Assembly (NCBI GenBank): GCA_016219005.1
Contig: JACRCN010000050.1
Location: forward strand, 1-51,533
DNA from: Deltaproteobacteria bacterium
GTDB lineage: Bacteria; Desulfobacterota; Desulfobacteria; Desulfobacterales; SpSt-501
Direction: 5' to 3'
Length of the DNA: 51,533 nucleotides
The notes beneath the pieces were generated by a model that was given only the letters and a program-made list of their open reading frames with translations, searched no databases and was not told the DNA's origin. Below, one piece after another: positions 18,055 to 25,468 of this stretch. Numbering within the stretch: position 1 is the first letter of the stretch; each line of letters starts with the position of its first letter. The position numbers and the translations under genes were made by a program.

Positions 18055-18374
18055 AGATCCCTCTCCTTTCCTGATGGTAGGTATGTCATCGTGAAAGCAC
18101 CACTTGAAAACCGGTGGCTGGATAAGACGACGAAGTGCTCATTTGCCCGTAAAGCCATCGTTTGCGATCGGGCTAAAAGGGAAAAGGCAGGCGAAAACCA
18201 GTAAATTACAGGTTATAATTTTCTAGCAACCATGTAAGGAAAAACAAGATCGATGGCGGGATTTATAGGGGATAATAGATTTTGTGTCAATAATTGAATG
18301 GTAATTATTTGTTAAAAGATATGTCAATTTTGGCATACCCACAATGCCCTAGCTTCAAAAAACTAATAAATATT
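18055..18374. other. 320-bp intergenic region: fdh promoter and leader
   Basis: An AT-rich gap between the FmdE-family gene and fdhA, both on the minus strand. It contains the fdh promoter described separately and, from the predicted start near 18255, a leader of about 200 bases before fdhA. I saw no convincing terminator, riboswitch fold or small gene in the leader by eye. Confidence 0.6.
18263..18291 (-). promoter_or_regulatory. Sigma-70 promoter of the fdhABE operon
   Basis: On the minus strand TTGACA (18286-18291) is followed by 17 bases and TATAAA (18263-18268), eleven of twelve consensus positions. The surrounding DNA is AT-rich. Transcription should begin near 18255, leaving a leader of about 200 bases before fdhA. 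Confidence 0.75.
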
Positions 18375-18983
18375 TCACATTTTCAAATAGTTATTAATTG
18401 CTCCCAAAGTGGATGGAAGCGGCTCATAGGGGGCCTGGCCTTGGCAGCCTTTGCAGATCCTGCCATCGCAAGTCGGATAGGCTTCTCCGCACATCGGGCA
18501 GAAATCGACCTTTTCCTTGTGCTGCTTGCCAAGAAAACGAGCCGCGATTCGAATCGGCGCAACCACACACAGCCCTTCTCCGGCTTCCCGGATCTGCTCC
18601 TGCAACAGTGCGGAATCCTGGTCCTGCTTTTTGTTCAGGCACAAGAACCATACTTTGATTGCCGGCCATGCGTCGAGCCTCTTCCCATCAAGGTGCACCC
18701 GGACGCCTTCACCGCTTCTTTTGTCGTAGAGACTCAAGGCATACCGGCCGAGGTTCAACACTTTCAGCCACCCGTTGCCCACGGTGCATGGAGTCAACAA
18801 CTGTATGGCATCCGGCAGGCAGGCGCGGGTCTCACTGACCGCATCGTAAAGCACACCCTGAGTAAGGTTCCGCTGTGCCAAGGCGACCATATACCCGCCA
18901 ATGATAACCCCGGGTGCGGCATAGCCGTGGAAATCGACGACTCGTTCAACGAATTCATCAACGCTGTAAGGTCCGATGGACAC
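18375..18983 (-). CDS. FmdE-family protein with C-terminal zinc ribbon
   Basis: A 202-residue member of the formylmethanofuran dehydrogenase subunit E family. The N-terminal block SVDEFVERVVDFHGYAAPGV and LLTPCTVGNGWLKVLNLGRY are characteristic, with His and Cys residues expected to bind metal. The C-terminus has a TraR/DksA-like ribbon, CPMCGEAYPTCDGRICKGC. I chose the GTG at 18983, preceded by GGAAGG, because homologues begin at this point; an in-frame ATG at 19049 is possible. In bacteria these proteins often sit near molybdenum/tungsten enzymes. Here it lies just upstream of fdhABE, which suggests a link to formate dehydrogenase or its cofactor, but no reaction is established. Confidence 0.85.
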   Translation of the reverse strand: MSIGPYSVDEFVERVVDFHGYAAPGVIIGGYMVALAQRNLTQGVLYDAVSETRACLPDAIQLLTPCTVGNGWLKVLNLGRYALSLYDKRSGEGVRVHLDGKRLDAWPAIKVWFLCLNKKQDQDSALLQEQIREAGEGLCVVAPIRIAARFLGKQHKEKVDFCPMCGEAYPTCDGRICKGCQGQAPYEPLPSTLGAINNYLKM

Positions 18984-19349
18984 AATTCCGATCCTTCCGC
19001 CCACAGTTTCGCTCTGGTTGCCGCAGGCGGACAATGCCGGCCGCGGCAATTACTGCGTCCTGAATCCAAAGTGAAGGATATCGCCTGGCGGATACCGAAC
19101 ATGTGCGGGATGTCCGTTTTCCAGGCGCTCCAAGGCCAAGCGTACAGCATTGGGCGAAGTGGAAAATAGCATGTCGGGCATGGTTTTTCTACAGCTTTCG
19201 TAGCGATGCAAGGTAAGAGGTGTTCAATGGAAAATGTGTCAACAGCAAAAAATAAGCGGAGGGCTGTGCATTTGGTCAAGGTCGATGCGGCAGGCTGGCT
19301 TTGACCGGAGCGTTCCGGGAGAACAACAGACCGCAAATGCCCGGGTGAA
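18984..19349. other. 366-bp gap with one doubtful small open frame
   Basis: No recognisable gene lies between the lipoprotein stop and the FmdE-family start. A 43-codon frame on the minus strand (19050-19181, starting MPDMLFSTSPNAVRLALERL) has a protein-like composition but no ribosome site. It could be a decayed gene fragment, a small protein or chance. No strong terminator or promoter was found. Confidence 0.4.
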
Positions 19350-19685
19350 CTAGGGAGTCGCTTTGCGCAGCGAGAGCGCTCCGACTCCGGGCAACTCGAG
19401 GGTCAGCGCTTGTTGCCCGGGCACGGGTTGAGCAACCATCACTCCCCCGGTCTTGAGGTGCAGCCACAGGGCGTTGCTGCGTTCTTCCCAGCGCAGAGGA
19501 GTGCTTTCCTGTTCAGCCGTCCACTGCCCTTTGCCGCCGGCTTGAAGGGTCAGCGCGACTGTGCCGGCCGGGTCTTGCCCGGGCGGCCCCACATAACGGC
19601 CCTCCCATGAAGACCTGGACTCGCACGCCCAGATCAGCAAACCGATCAGCAGCAGCGGCGCCAGCAGCCGGTGTGCCTGCCTCAT
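19350..19685 (-). CDS. Small exported protein, probable lipoprotein
   Basis: A 111-residue protein with an N-terminal signal (MRQAHRLLAPLLLIGLLIWA) ending at a Cys, giving a weak lipobox (LIWAC). The mature part is beta-rich and has no motif I recognise; it ends in ALTLELPGVGALSLRKATP. The start codon overlaps the stop of the MauE/DoxX gene as ATGA, so it is the last gene of the redoxin / GAF-rhodanese / MauE operon. It probably works in the periplasm with those proteins. The start is fixed by the overlap rather than by a ribosome site. Confidence 0.65.
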   Translation of the reverse strand: MRQAHRLLAPLLLIGLLIWACESRSSWEGRYVGPPGQDPAGTVALTLQAGGKGQWTAEQESTPLRWEERSNALWLHLKTGGVMVAQPVPGQQALTLELPGVGALSLRKATP

Positions 19686-20167
19686 CCTTCCACCTCCTGC
19701 AGGGATTTGAGAAGCCTGCCTTCCAGCTGCAGGGCTGAGGGGAAAAAATAAACATGAAGCGTCATGATGAGCCACACGAGATCGCGTCCGAGAGTGCCCC
19801 AGCCCAGGGGCTCCTCCACCGACGTGAAACACCCGCACCCGATGGGGATGCCCCGCAGCAGCGTGGCCAGGACCGCCAGGCTGAACATCACCAGCATCCC
19901 GCCGATCGCAGCCGCCGCGGATTTGGTGCGAACACCGAGAACCATCAGAATGCCGCTGACCAGCTCGGCCCACGGCATGACCAGCGCCATGAGGTTCACC
20001 GCCCAAAACGGCACCAGCTGGTAGCTAGCGATGGTTTCGGCGAACTCGCCGGGGTAGTTGATCTTGTACATGCTGGCGTAGATGAAAATCCCGCCGACGT
20101 AAGCGCGCAGCAGCAGGCCCAGCACGGGGTGGGCGATCGATGTCTTAAACCAGCCGGGCCATTTCAT
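19682..20167 (-). CDS. MauE/DoxX-family redox-associated membrane protein
   Basis: A 161-residue membrane protein with four hydrophobic helices. Family marks include RAYVGGIFIYASMYKINYPG, FAETIASYQLVP and the GIPIGCGCF motif, which carries two cysteines at the membrane surface as in MauE. MauE-type proteins support disulfide formation or electron transfer in the periplasm; DoxX relatives serve in quinone-linked redox. The gene overlaps both neighbours by ATGA junctions (20167 with the GAF/rhodanese gene, 19682 with the lipoprotein). Together with the redoxin two genes upstream, it suggests a thiol-redox relay across the inner membrane. Confidence 0.85.
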   Translation of the reverse strand: MKWPGWFKTSIAHPVLGLLLRAYVGGIFIYASMYKINYPGEFAETIASYQLVPFWAVNLMALVMPWAELVSGILMVLGVRTKSAAAAIGGMLVMFSLAVLATLLRGIPIGCGCFTSVEEPLGWGTLGRDLVWLIMTLHVYFFPSALQLEGRLLKSLQEVEG

Positions 20168-21906
20168 GGCGCCACCGGAAATCCTTTCTCTTCCCAGGCC
20201 GCGACCCCTCCCTCCAGGACCCGGACATGGTCGTGGCGCTGCAAAAGTCGCTGGGTCACATCTTCGTCATAGCGCTTGCTGATGGTGCGGCCGTAGACAA
20301 ACACCGTCTGCTCGGGTTTGAGCGTGCGCCCGAGCTGCATGGGGTAGATCACGTCAAACAGCGGCGCCGGGATGTTGACGGCCTCGGCAATGTGCTTCTG
20401 TTGAAAAAGCTCAGGCGGCCGGGCATCCACCAGCACCGCCTCGCCCCGGGTCAGCAGTTCGTGCGCGGTGAGCACATCGACCCGGGGGGCTTGCTCTTGG
20501 AAAACAGCTTCCGGCACAACGGGGATGCCGTTCGGGCTGGAATAGTTGAATGCCAGCGCCAAAACAGCGGACAGGATCGCCATCAGCAGCATATCGGCCG
20601 CGCGGAAGCCCCCGGCCCGCTCGGTCTCGCGCTGGATGAGCTGTTTCAGCCGGCTTTTAGCGAACTCCAGCCCCCGTATCCGGTGGCGGGCCTCGGTCAG
20701 GTCGGTAATGGTCTGCCGCAGGTCCGCGTTGGTACGAGCCAGGTCCGCATTGAGGGTCTGGATGGTTTCAAACGCCCGGGCGTTTTTCAGAAACACCATG
20801 CAGTTGGCCGTCAATCCCCGCAAGAGTTCCCGCGCCTCCGCGGACAGCGCCGTTTGGCTCAAGGAAGGGCCGAGGGCGAGCATGCCGAGCAGCGTGTCGT
20901 CCACCGTGAACAGCGCCGCGGTGTGGACGCCAAACCCGAGCTCGGATTCGGGGAAGACAGACGGCGGGTCGAGGATGAAACCGGTCGACATCGGTGCAAG
21001 GCGTCGCTCCTCGGTCGCCTGGAACCCGCGGTAAAGGATTTTTTCAGCCCCTGCGAGGGTCCACTCCCGCGGCCCGGGGATTCCGCGACCGGCGGAACGG
21101 ACCGTCCCGCTCTGCCGGTCGCAGAGCAGAACGCATCCCCGGCTCGCCCCGAAGGTGCCCATCACCATCAGCAGGAATGCCTCCAACAGCTTGTCGGTCG
21201 CGACGAGCGGGCTCAGCTCGGCGGTGAACTCATAGAGGGTCTGCAGATGAAAGATCTGCCGGTCCAGGGTCGCGCGCGCCCTGCCGGCCTGACGCTGGGC
21301 ATCCTGAAGCTCATTGCCCTGGCGTATCAAGCCGGCACTGAGATGCTGGATCTGACGGTGGAACAAGTTCTGCGCCAGGGCGTTGGCCATCGTTCCGGCC
21401 AGGTTGAGCAGGGCCGTCATATCCGCCTCGCCGAAAGACTCCCCAGAGAGCCTGGGCCCGATGGCCGACAGCAGCGCATAGTTGCCGTCCAGCCTTTGTT
21501 TGAGAATGACCGCGGTGTCAGCCGGCAAGAGCCCCGGTTCCGCGGTTTGCCCTGGCAGGACGAATTCGGCATGACAAGGCAGGCTGTCTTCGGGCAGGTA
21601 GTGTTCGGCAATGCGGGCCAGGTTGCGTTCGCAGGCGTCGGCCTCGGGTCCGCTGAGCCCCCGCTGGGTGAGATGCCCCTGACGAGTCTGGGCGTTCATC
21701 AGGATGGCCAGCCCGCGGGTCGCCCCGAACAGGCCCATGGCGGTGAGCAGAAAGGTCTCCATGATCTTGCGGGGCTGGGTGAGGCCGGAGAGTTCGCAGG
21801 CGACGTCATGCAGGGTTTTCAGGTGAAATACCCGCTTATCGAGATCTGCCTGAGCCCGGGAGGCACGCGCAATGGCTTCCCGTAAAGTGGATTCCGCGAG
21901 GGTCAT
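20164..21906 (-). CDS. Tandem GAF - coiled coil - TM - degenerate rhodanese protein
   Basis: A 580-residue fusion. Two similar GAF-like units (about residues 23-185 and 214-375) look like a duplication: LDKRVFHLKTLHDVACELS in the first aligns with LDRQIFHLQTLYEFTAELS in the second. A coiled coil follows (about 380-430), then one membrane helix (437-454) and a rhodanese-like domain (474-580, with LVDARPPELFQQKHI and LEGGVAAWEEKGFP). The rhodanese loop reads VFVYGRTISKRY and lacks the catalytic cysteine, so sulfur transfer is unlikely. Basic residues before the helix place the GAF domains in the cytoplasm and the rhodanese in the periplasm. It is translationally coupled to MauE and lies 5 bp after the redoxin gene. 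Probably a redox sensor or scaffold; function unknown. Confidence 0.8.
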   Translation of the reverse strand: MTLAESTLREAIARASRAQADLDKRVFHLKTLHDVACELSGLTQPRKIMETFLLTAMGLFGATRGLAILMNAQTRQGHLTQRGLSGPEADACERNLARIAEHYLPEDSLPCHAEFVLPGQTAEPGLLPADTAVILKQRLDGNYALLSAIGPRLSGESFGEADMTALLNLAGTMANALAQNLFHRQIQHLSAGLIRQGNELQDAQRQAGRARATLDRQIFHLQTLYEFTAELSPLVATDKLLEAFLLMVMGTFGASRGCVLLCDRQSGTVRSAGRGIPGPREWTLAGAEKILYRGFQATEERRLAPMSTGFILDPPSVFPESELGFGVHTAALFTVDDTLLGMLALGPSLSQTALSAEARELLRGLTANCMVFLKNARAFETIQTLNADLARTNADLRQTITDLTEARHRIRGLEFAKSRLKQLIQRETERAGGFRAADMLLMAILSAVLALAFNYSSPNGIPVVPEAVFQEQAPRVDVLTAHELLTRGEAVLVDARPPELFQQKHIAEAVNIPAPLFDVIYPMQLGRTLKPEQTVFVYGRTISKRYDEDVTQRLLQRHDHVRVLEGGVAAWEEKGFPVAP

Positions 21907-21911
21907 GCTGT

Positions 21912-22469
21912 TCAGCGCACCAGGTCGTTGATCAGTTTAAGAAATGCGTCTATGTCCTCGATGATTCCCATGTGGGTGTACAGGACCTTGCCCTGCGGGT
22001 CGACGAGCAGGGTGAAGGGGGTGCGGGGCTCTCCGAGCAGCTTGTGGACATCGAAGCGCGGGTCCGGGACAATCGGGAAGCTGTACTGGACCTGATCGTA
22101 AAGGTATTGGATCTCGTTGACGTTTCCGCCGGCGGCGAGCGCCAGCATCTTGACCTGACCCTTCAGCTTGCCTTTTTCGATCCGGTTGAACAGGGTATTG
22201 AACAGGGGCGCCTGCCGGTAGCACTGCGGGCAGTAGACGCCGATGACTTCAAGCAGCAGCAAACGGCAGGGGATATCCGCCAGCCGAAAAATGGCCTGGC
22301 TGATGCCGAGGTATTCCCGGGCCTTGTCGGAGGCCGGCGCCTGGAGCTCGAAAGCCGGAAGGGTATCGCCCTTCTTGGGCAGGCCGGCGCACCAGGCCGC
22401 CCCGGCAGCACTTGTCCACAAGATGCCGATCACGGGGAGTACATTCAGGATAAACCGCAAGGGTTTCAT
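21912..22469 (-). CDS. Periplasmic thioredoxin-like redoxin (TlpA/AhpC-TSA type)
   Basis: A 185-residue exported protein. The ATG at 22469 has AAGGGGG just upstream and starts a signal peptide (MKPLRFILNVLPVIGILW, then an A-rich end near AWCAG). The fold is thioredoxin-like: the N-terminal GDTLPAFELQAP of redoxins, the active-site motif GVYCPQCYRQAPLFN (CxxC) and a cis-Pro segment, EPRTPFTLLVDPQGKVLY. It is the first gene of the operon with the GAF-rhodanese protein, MauE and the lipoprotein. It probably reduces or oxidises a partner disulfide outside the membrane, with MauE as a likely electron partner. A TTG five codons upstream is an unlikely alternative start. Confidence 0.85.
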   Translation of the reverse strand: MKPLRFILNVLPVIGILWTSAAGAAWCAGLPKKGDTLPAFELQAPASDKAREYLGISQAIFRLADIPCRLLLLEVIGVYCPQCYRQAPLFNTLFNRIEKGKLKGQVKMLALAAGGNVNEIQYLYDQVQYSFPIVPDPRFDVHKLLGEPRTPFTLLVDPQGKVLYTHMGIIEDIDAFLKLINDLVR

Positions 22470-22492
22470 CACATCCCCCTTCAAAGCAACCC

Positions 22493-22521
22493 ATATAAAT
22501 AGAGAACATATTAAACTGCAA
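22493..22521 (-). promoter_or_regulatory. Possible promoter of the redoxin operon
   Basis: On the minus strand TTGCAG (22516-22521), a 17-base spacer and TTATAT (22493-22498) lie in AT-rich DNA 24 bp before the redoxin start. The match is moderate, so the operon may instead be read from upstream genes. Confidence 0.35.
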
Positions 22522-22587
22522 GCCGGTGAAATTGGAAATACTAAATCCGCAAGAAAACATTCTATCCGATTTACGGAGTCAGAGCTG

Positions 22588-23295
22588 TCATGCCAGCGCC
22601 TTCTCCAGAGAGTCCACCACGGCCACGATTTTCGAAAGCCCTACGATTTCAAACACTTTTCTTAGATTCTCGGACAGCTCGGCCACCACCACCTGGCGGC
22701 CTTGTTTCTGGCTATCCAAAAGAAGCTGGGTCAGGATGGCAATCCCGGCGCCGTTGATGGCGGCGCTCTCCAGAAAGTGCAGCACGATGCGGGGTCTGTT
22801 GAGCGCCAGGGCCTCCTGGTAAAGGGCCTGAAAGCGTGCTTCGGCTTTGGCAGTGATGTTGCCCTGAATCACGATCACGGCGGCCTGGTCGGTCGGCTGG
22901 AGGACCATTTCCGTCGCCTGCGTGCCTGCCAGGCGCCGGCGCTCCTGCGCGCGCTTGATCGCCTGCTCAAGCAGATGGCGTTGGATGGGTTTGTTGATGA
23001 AATCGGTGGCATCCAGGTTCAGTGCCTGGATAGCCAGGTCCATGTCGCCGTGACCGGTAATGACGATGACCTCTGTGGACGGGTCGATCGTCTTGACTTG
23101 CTTCAGCACCTCGATGCCGTTCATGCCGGGCATCTTGATGTCGGTCAGAACGATGCTGGGGCGTTCGCGGCCGAAGACCTCCAATCCCTCCTGGCCGTTT
23201 TCCGCCGTCAGCACCTCGTAACCGTACGCGGCCAGCGTCAACCGAAACATCATCAACGTGGGTTTCTCATCGTCGATGACCAAAATCTTGTCCAT
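22588..23295 (-). CDS. Response regulator with REC and STAS domains
   Basis: A 235-residue two-domain protein. The receiver domain (about 1-120) has DDE at residues 8-10, the phosphorylation Asp in VLTDIKMPGMNG (residue 52) and the Lys in INKPIQ. The C-terminal half (about 133-235, AAVIVIQGNITAKAEARFQA to KIFEIVGLSKIV-like positions) resembles a STAS/anti-sigma-factor-antagonist fold, with SAAINGAGIAILTQLLLDSQ where the switch Ser/Asn region lies. There is no DNA-binding domain, so output is probably by protein contact. It lies 147 bp downstream of the histidine kinase gene and is its likely partner. Confidence 0.8.
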   Translation of the reverse strand: MDKILVIDDEKPTLMMFRLTLAAYGYEVLTAENGQEGLEVFGRERPSIVLTDIKMPGMNGIEVLKQVKTIDPSTEVIVITGHGDMDLAIQALNLDATDFINKPIQRHLLEQAIKRAQERRRLAGTQATEMVLQPTDQAAVIVIQGNITAKAEARFQALYQEALALNRPRIVLHFLESAAINGAGIAILTQLLLDSQKQGRQVVVAELSENLRKVFEIVGLSKIVAVVDSLEKALA

Positions 23296-23442
23296 GCCAT
23301 GTCCTTATTTTCGAGTCTTGACAAGCGCAGAAAACCACACAATGGCGCTTCCGCGCCATTCCAATTGGCGATTAAAATTTACCTTAGAAAAAAGAGCACC
23401 TTCTTCGCAAGTCATCATCGTTGGCTTGCCGGGCCGGGCGCT

Positions 23443-25461
23443 TCATGTCGCGGCAAATCTGAGCTTGAAGGTCGTGCCCTGGCCAACCTGGCTCGTCAGT
23501 TGAATGTCGCCTCTGTAGTCCTTGACGATTCCATACGTGATGGCCAACCCGAGGCCCATGTCGATGCTGCTTTCTTTGGTGCTGAAAAACGGCTCGAAAA
23601 TCTTGTCCCGGACCGCATCGCTGATGCCGATGCCGTCGTCTTCGACCTCGGCCACCACGTGCTCGCCCTCCTGATAGGTACGAATGAGGATCTTGCCGTC
23701 CGCCCGGCCGGGCAGTCGTTGCTTCTTTTCGCTGATGGCATCACGCGCATTGGTGACCAGGTTGAAGAACACCTGCTGCAGCCGGTTGTCGTGCGCCATG
23801 ATGGTGCGGATCCCCTGGGCGAGATCCAGCTCCATGCGGATGTTCTCCAGCTCGAACTGGCGGCCGACCAGGGAAAAAACCGCCTGGATGGGTTTGTTGA
23901 TGTCCACCCGCTCCATGACGAGTTCAGCCTTGCGGCCGAAGGAGCGCAGGGTGTTGATGATCTCGGCCGCCCGGTCGACCTGGGTGCTCATCTCGGTGAC
24001 TACCTGGCGCAGGTCCTGCGGCGGAATCTCGCGCTGCTGCTCAACCATCATGGCCAGGAAATCGCTGCCCATCTTGATGGCGTTGAGCGGCTGGTTCAAC
24101 TCGTGGGCGATGCCGGCGGACATTTCTCCAAGAGACCCCATCTTGCTCGCCTGGATCAACCGGGCGTCCTTTTCGATCATCTCGGTGATGTCGGTCGAGG
24201 CCAGCACGATGGCCTGCTGCCCCTTGTAGGCGATGGTGCTGGCATGCAGGTTGACGTAGAAAGGCGTGTGGCCTTTCTTGTAATGCAGCGCCTTGGGGTA
24301 GGTGACCAACCCGTGGGCTTCCCCCTTGCTCTGAAGGGATTGAAAGTACTCGTGCGTGTGTTCGGGGGCCAGCTCCGTGAAAGCCTTGCCGATCAGCTCC
24401 TCCCGGCTGTACCCGTAGACCTCCACGGCCCGCGGGTTGGCGTCGATGATTTCGAAGGTCTGGGGGTTGACGACGAAGATGGGATCCGGGCCGCTGTCGA
24501 AGAGGGAGCGGTATTTCTTCTCGGATTCGCGCAGGCGCCGCCGGTAAAGCCGGATGCTCCAGATCATGTTGTAAAAGGCATCCGCCAGCTGGGCCACCTC
24601 GTCGCCCTTTTGACGTCTGTAGGACCGGCAGTCCCGGCACACGGGGTCGGTGCCTGAAATCTCATCGACGCCATCCACGACGGCCAACTCCCCATCCAGG
24701 CGCCGGCAGGGTACATCGGGGTTGGCGAAGGCCGGGCATTCCAGGGGTTGGCCGGCATCCGTCCCTTGCTCCGCGTCCAGTTTCACATCGAAGTTGCCCT
24801 TGCTCAACTCGTCCGAAATCCGGGTGAGCTTGGAGATCGGCATGGTGATGTATTTGGATAGGCGGTGGGTTATGACGAAAATGATCACGACCACCAGTGA
24901 CAGAAACCCCAGAAACGTGGTCCGCAGCTTGCCGACCAGCTGGTCGATATGGTCTTTGTTGAGCCCAACGTGCACGGTGCCGATGCGATAGATCCCCTGG
25001 GTGATGGGGATGGCGATGTCGTAGGCCATCTGGCTCCCGATCAGACACAGGCGCACGCTTTTGGTCTCATCCGGCGGGACCCGGTTCGCCAGGCGCAGGG
25101 ACTCGGGGAAGGGTCGCGTCAGGGTATGGCTGAGGACCTGGTCCTCGCGGCCGCTGACAAAGATGTAGGAGACCAGGTGCTGGCGCTCCTTGAGTTTGGC
25201 CTCGTCGAAGATCAGGCTGAGCAGCTCGGGATAGTTCTTGTCGAGAAGGTAACCGCTGCTGCGCTCGGCGATCGTCCGGCCGATCGCGATGCCCCGCAGC
25301 TCAAGCTCGTCGATCAGGTTGTCCACCAGGATCCAGCGCGCCATCAGGGCAATGGCGGCGCTGATGATCAGGATGACCGCAATGATGGAGAAGAAGATCT
25401 TGTTCTTTAGGCTGATATCGCGAAAGCGTTTGGCGGTTTCCCGGATGACATCGCGGTTCAT
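23443..25461 (-). CDS. Membrane sensor histidine kinase with HAMP (Cys-rich insert), PAS and HATPase domains
   Basis: A 672-residue kinase. TM1 is at about 22-44 and TM2 at 182-198, enclosing a periplasmic sensor of about 135 residues. HAMP follows, but between FDVKLDAEQ and KGDEVAQLADAFYNM it carries a ~50-residue insert with Cys at 242, 252, 275 and 278 (CPAFANPDVPC and CRDC), like a degenerate two-CW metal or redox module. Then come PAS (about 315-430), the phospho-acceptor His 453 in AGIAHELNQPLNAIK, and the ATPase with N-box NLVTNARDA, DDGIGI and GLGLAI. It starts 7 bp after the binding-lipoprotein gene and precedes the REC-STAS gene, so the three probably form one signalling unit. Confidence 0.9.
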   Translation of the reverse strand: MNRDVIRETAKRFRDISLKNKIFFSIIAVILIISAAIALMARWILVDNLIDELELRGIAIGRTIAERSSGYLLDKNYPELLSLIFDEAKLKERQHLVSYIFVSGREDQVLSHTLTRPFPESLRLANRVPPDETKSVRLCLIGSQMAYDIAIPITQGIYRIGTVHVGLNKDHIDQLVGKLRTTFLGFLSLVVVIIFVITHRLSKYITMPISKLTRISDELSKGNFDVKLDAEQGTDAGQPLECPAFANPDVPCRRLDGELAVVDGVDEISGTDPVCRDCRSYRRQKGDEVAQLADAFYNMIWSIRLYRRRLRESEKKYRSLFDSGPDPIFVVNPQTFEIIDANPRAVEVYGYSREELIGKAFTELAPEHTHEYFQSLQSKGEAHGLVTYPKALHYKKGHTPFYVNLHASTIAYKGQQAIVLASTDITEMIEKDARLIQASKMGSLGEMSAGIAHELNQPLNAIKMGSDFLAMMVEQQREIPPQDLRQVVTEMSTQVDRAAEIINTLRSFGRKAELVMERVDINKPIQAVFSLVGRQFELENIRMELDLAQGIRTIMAHDNRLQQVFFNLVTNARDAISEKKQRLPGRADGKILIRTYQEGEHVVAEVEDDGIGISDAVRDKIFEPFFSTKESSIDMGLGLAITYGIVKDYRGDIQLTSQVGQGTTFKLRFAAT

Positions 25462-25468
25462 GGCCGGC

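Noticed and set aside
20227-21885. 552-codon plus-strand frame opposite the GAF/rhodanese gene
   Set aside because: Antisense shadow; the minus-strand frame has clear GAF and rhodanese segments and coupled neighbours.
22702-24657. 651-codon plus-strand frame spanning the response regulator and histidine kinase genes
   Set aside because: It crosses two good genes and their intergenic gap antisense, and shows no family motif.
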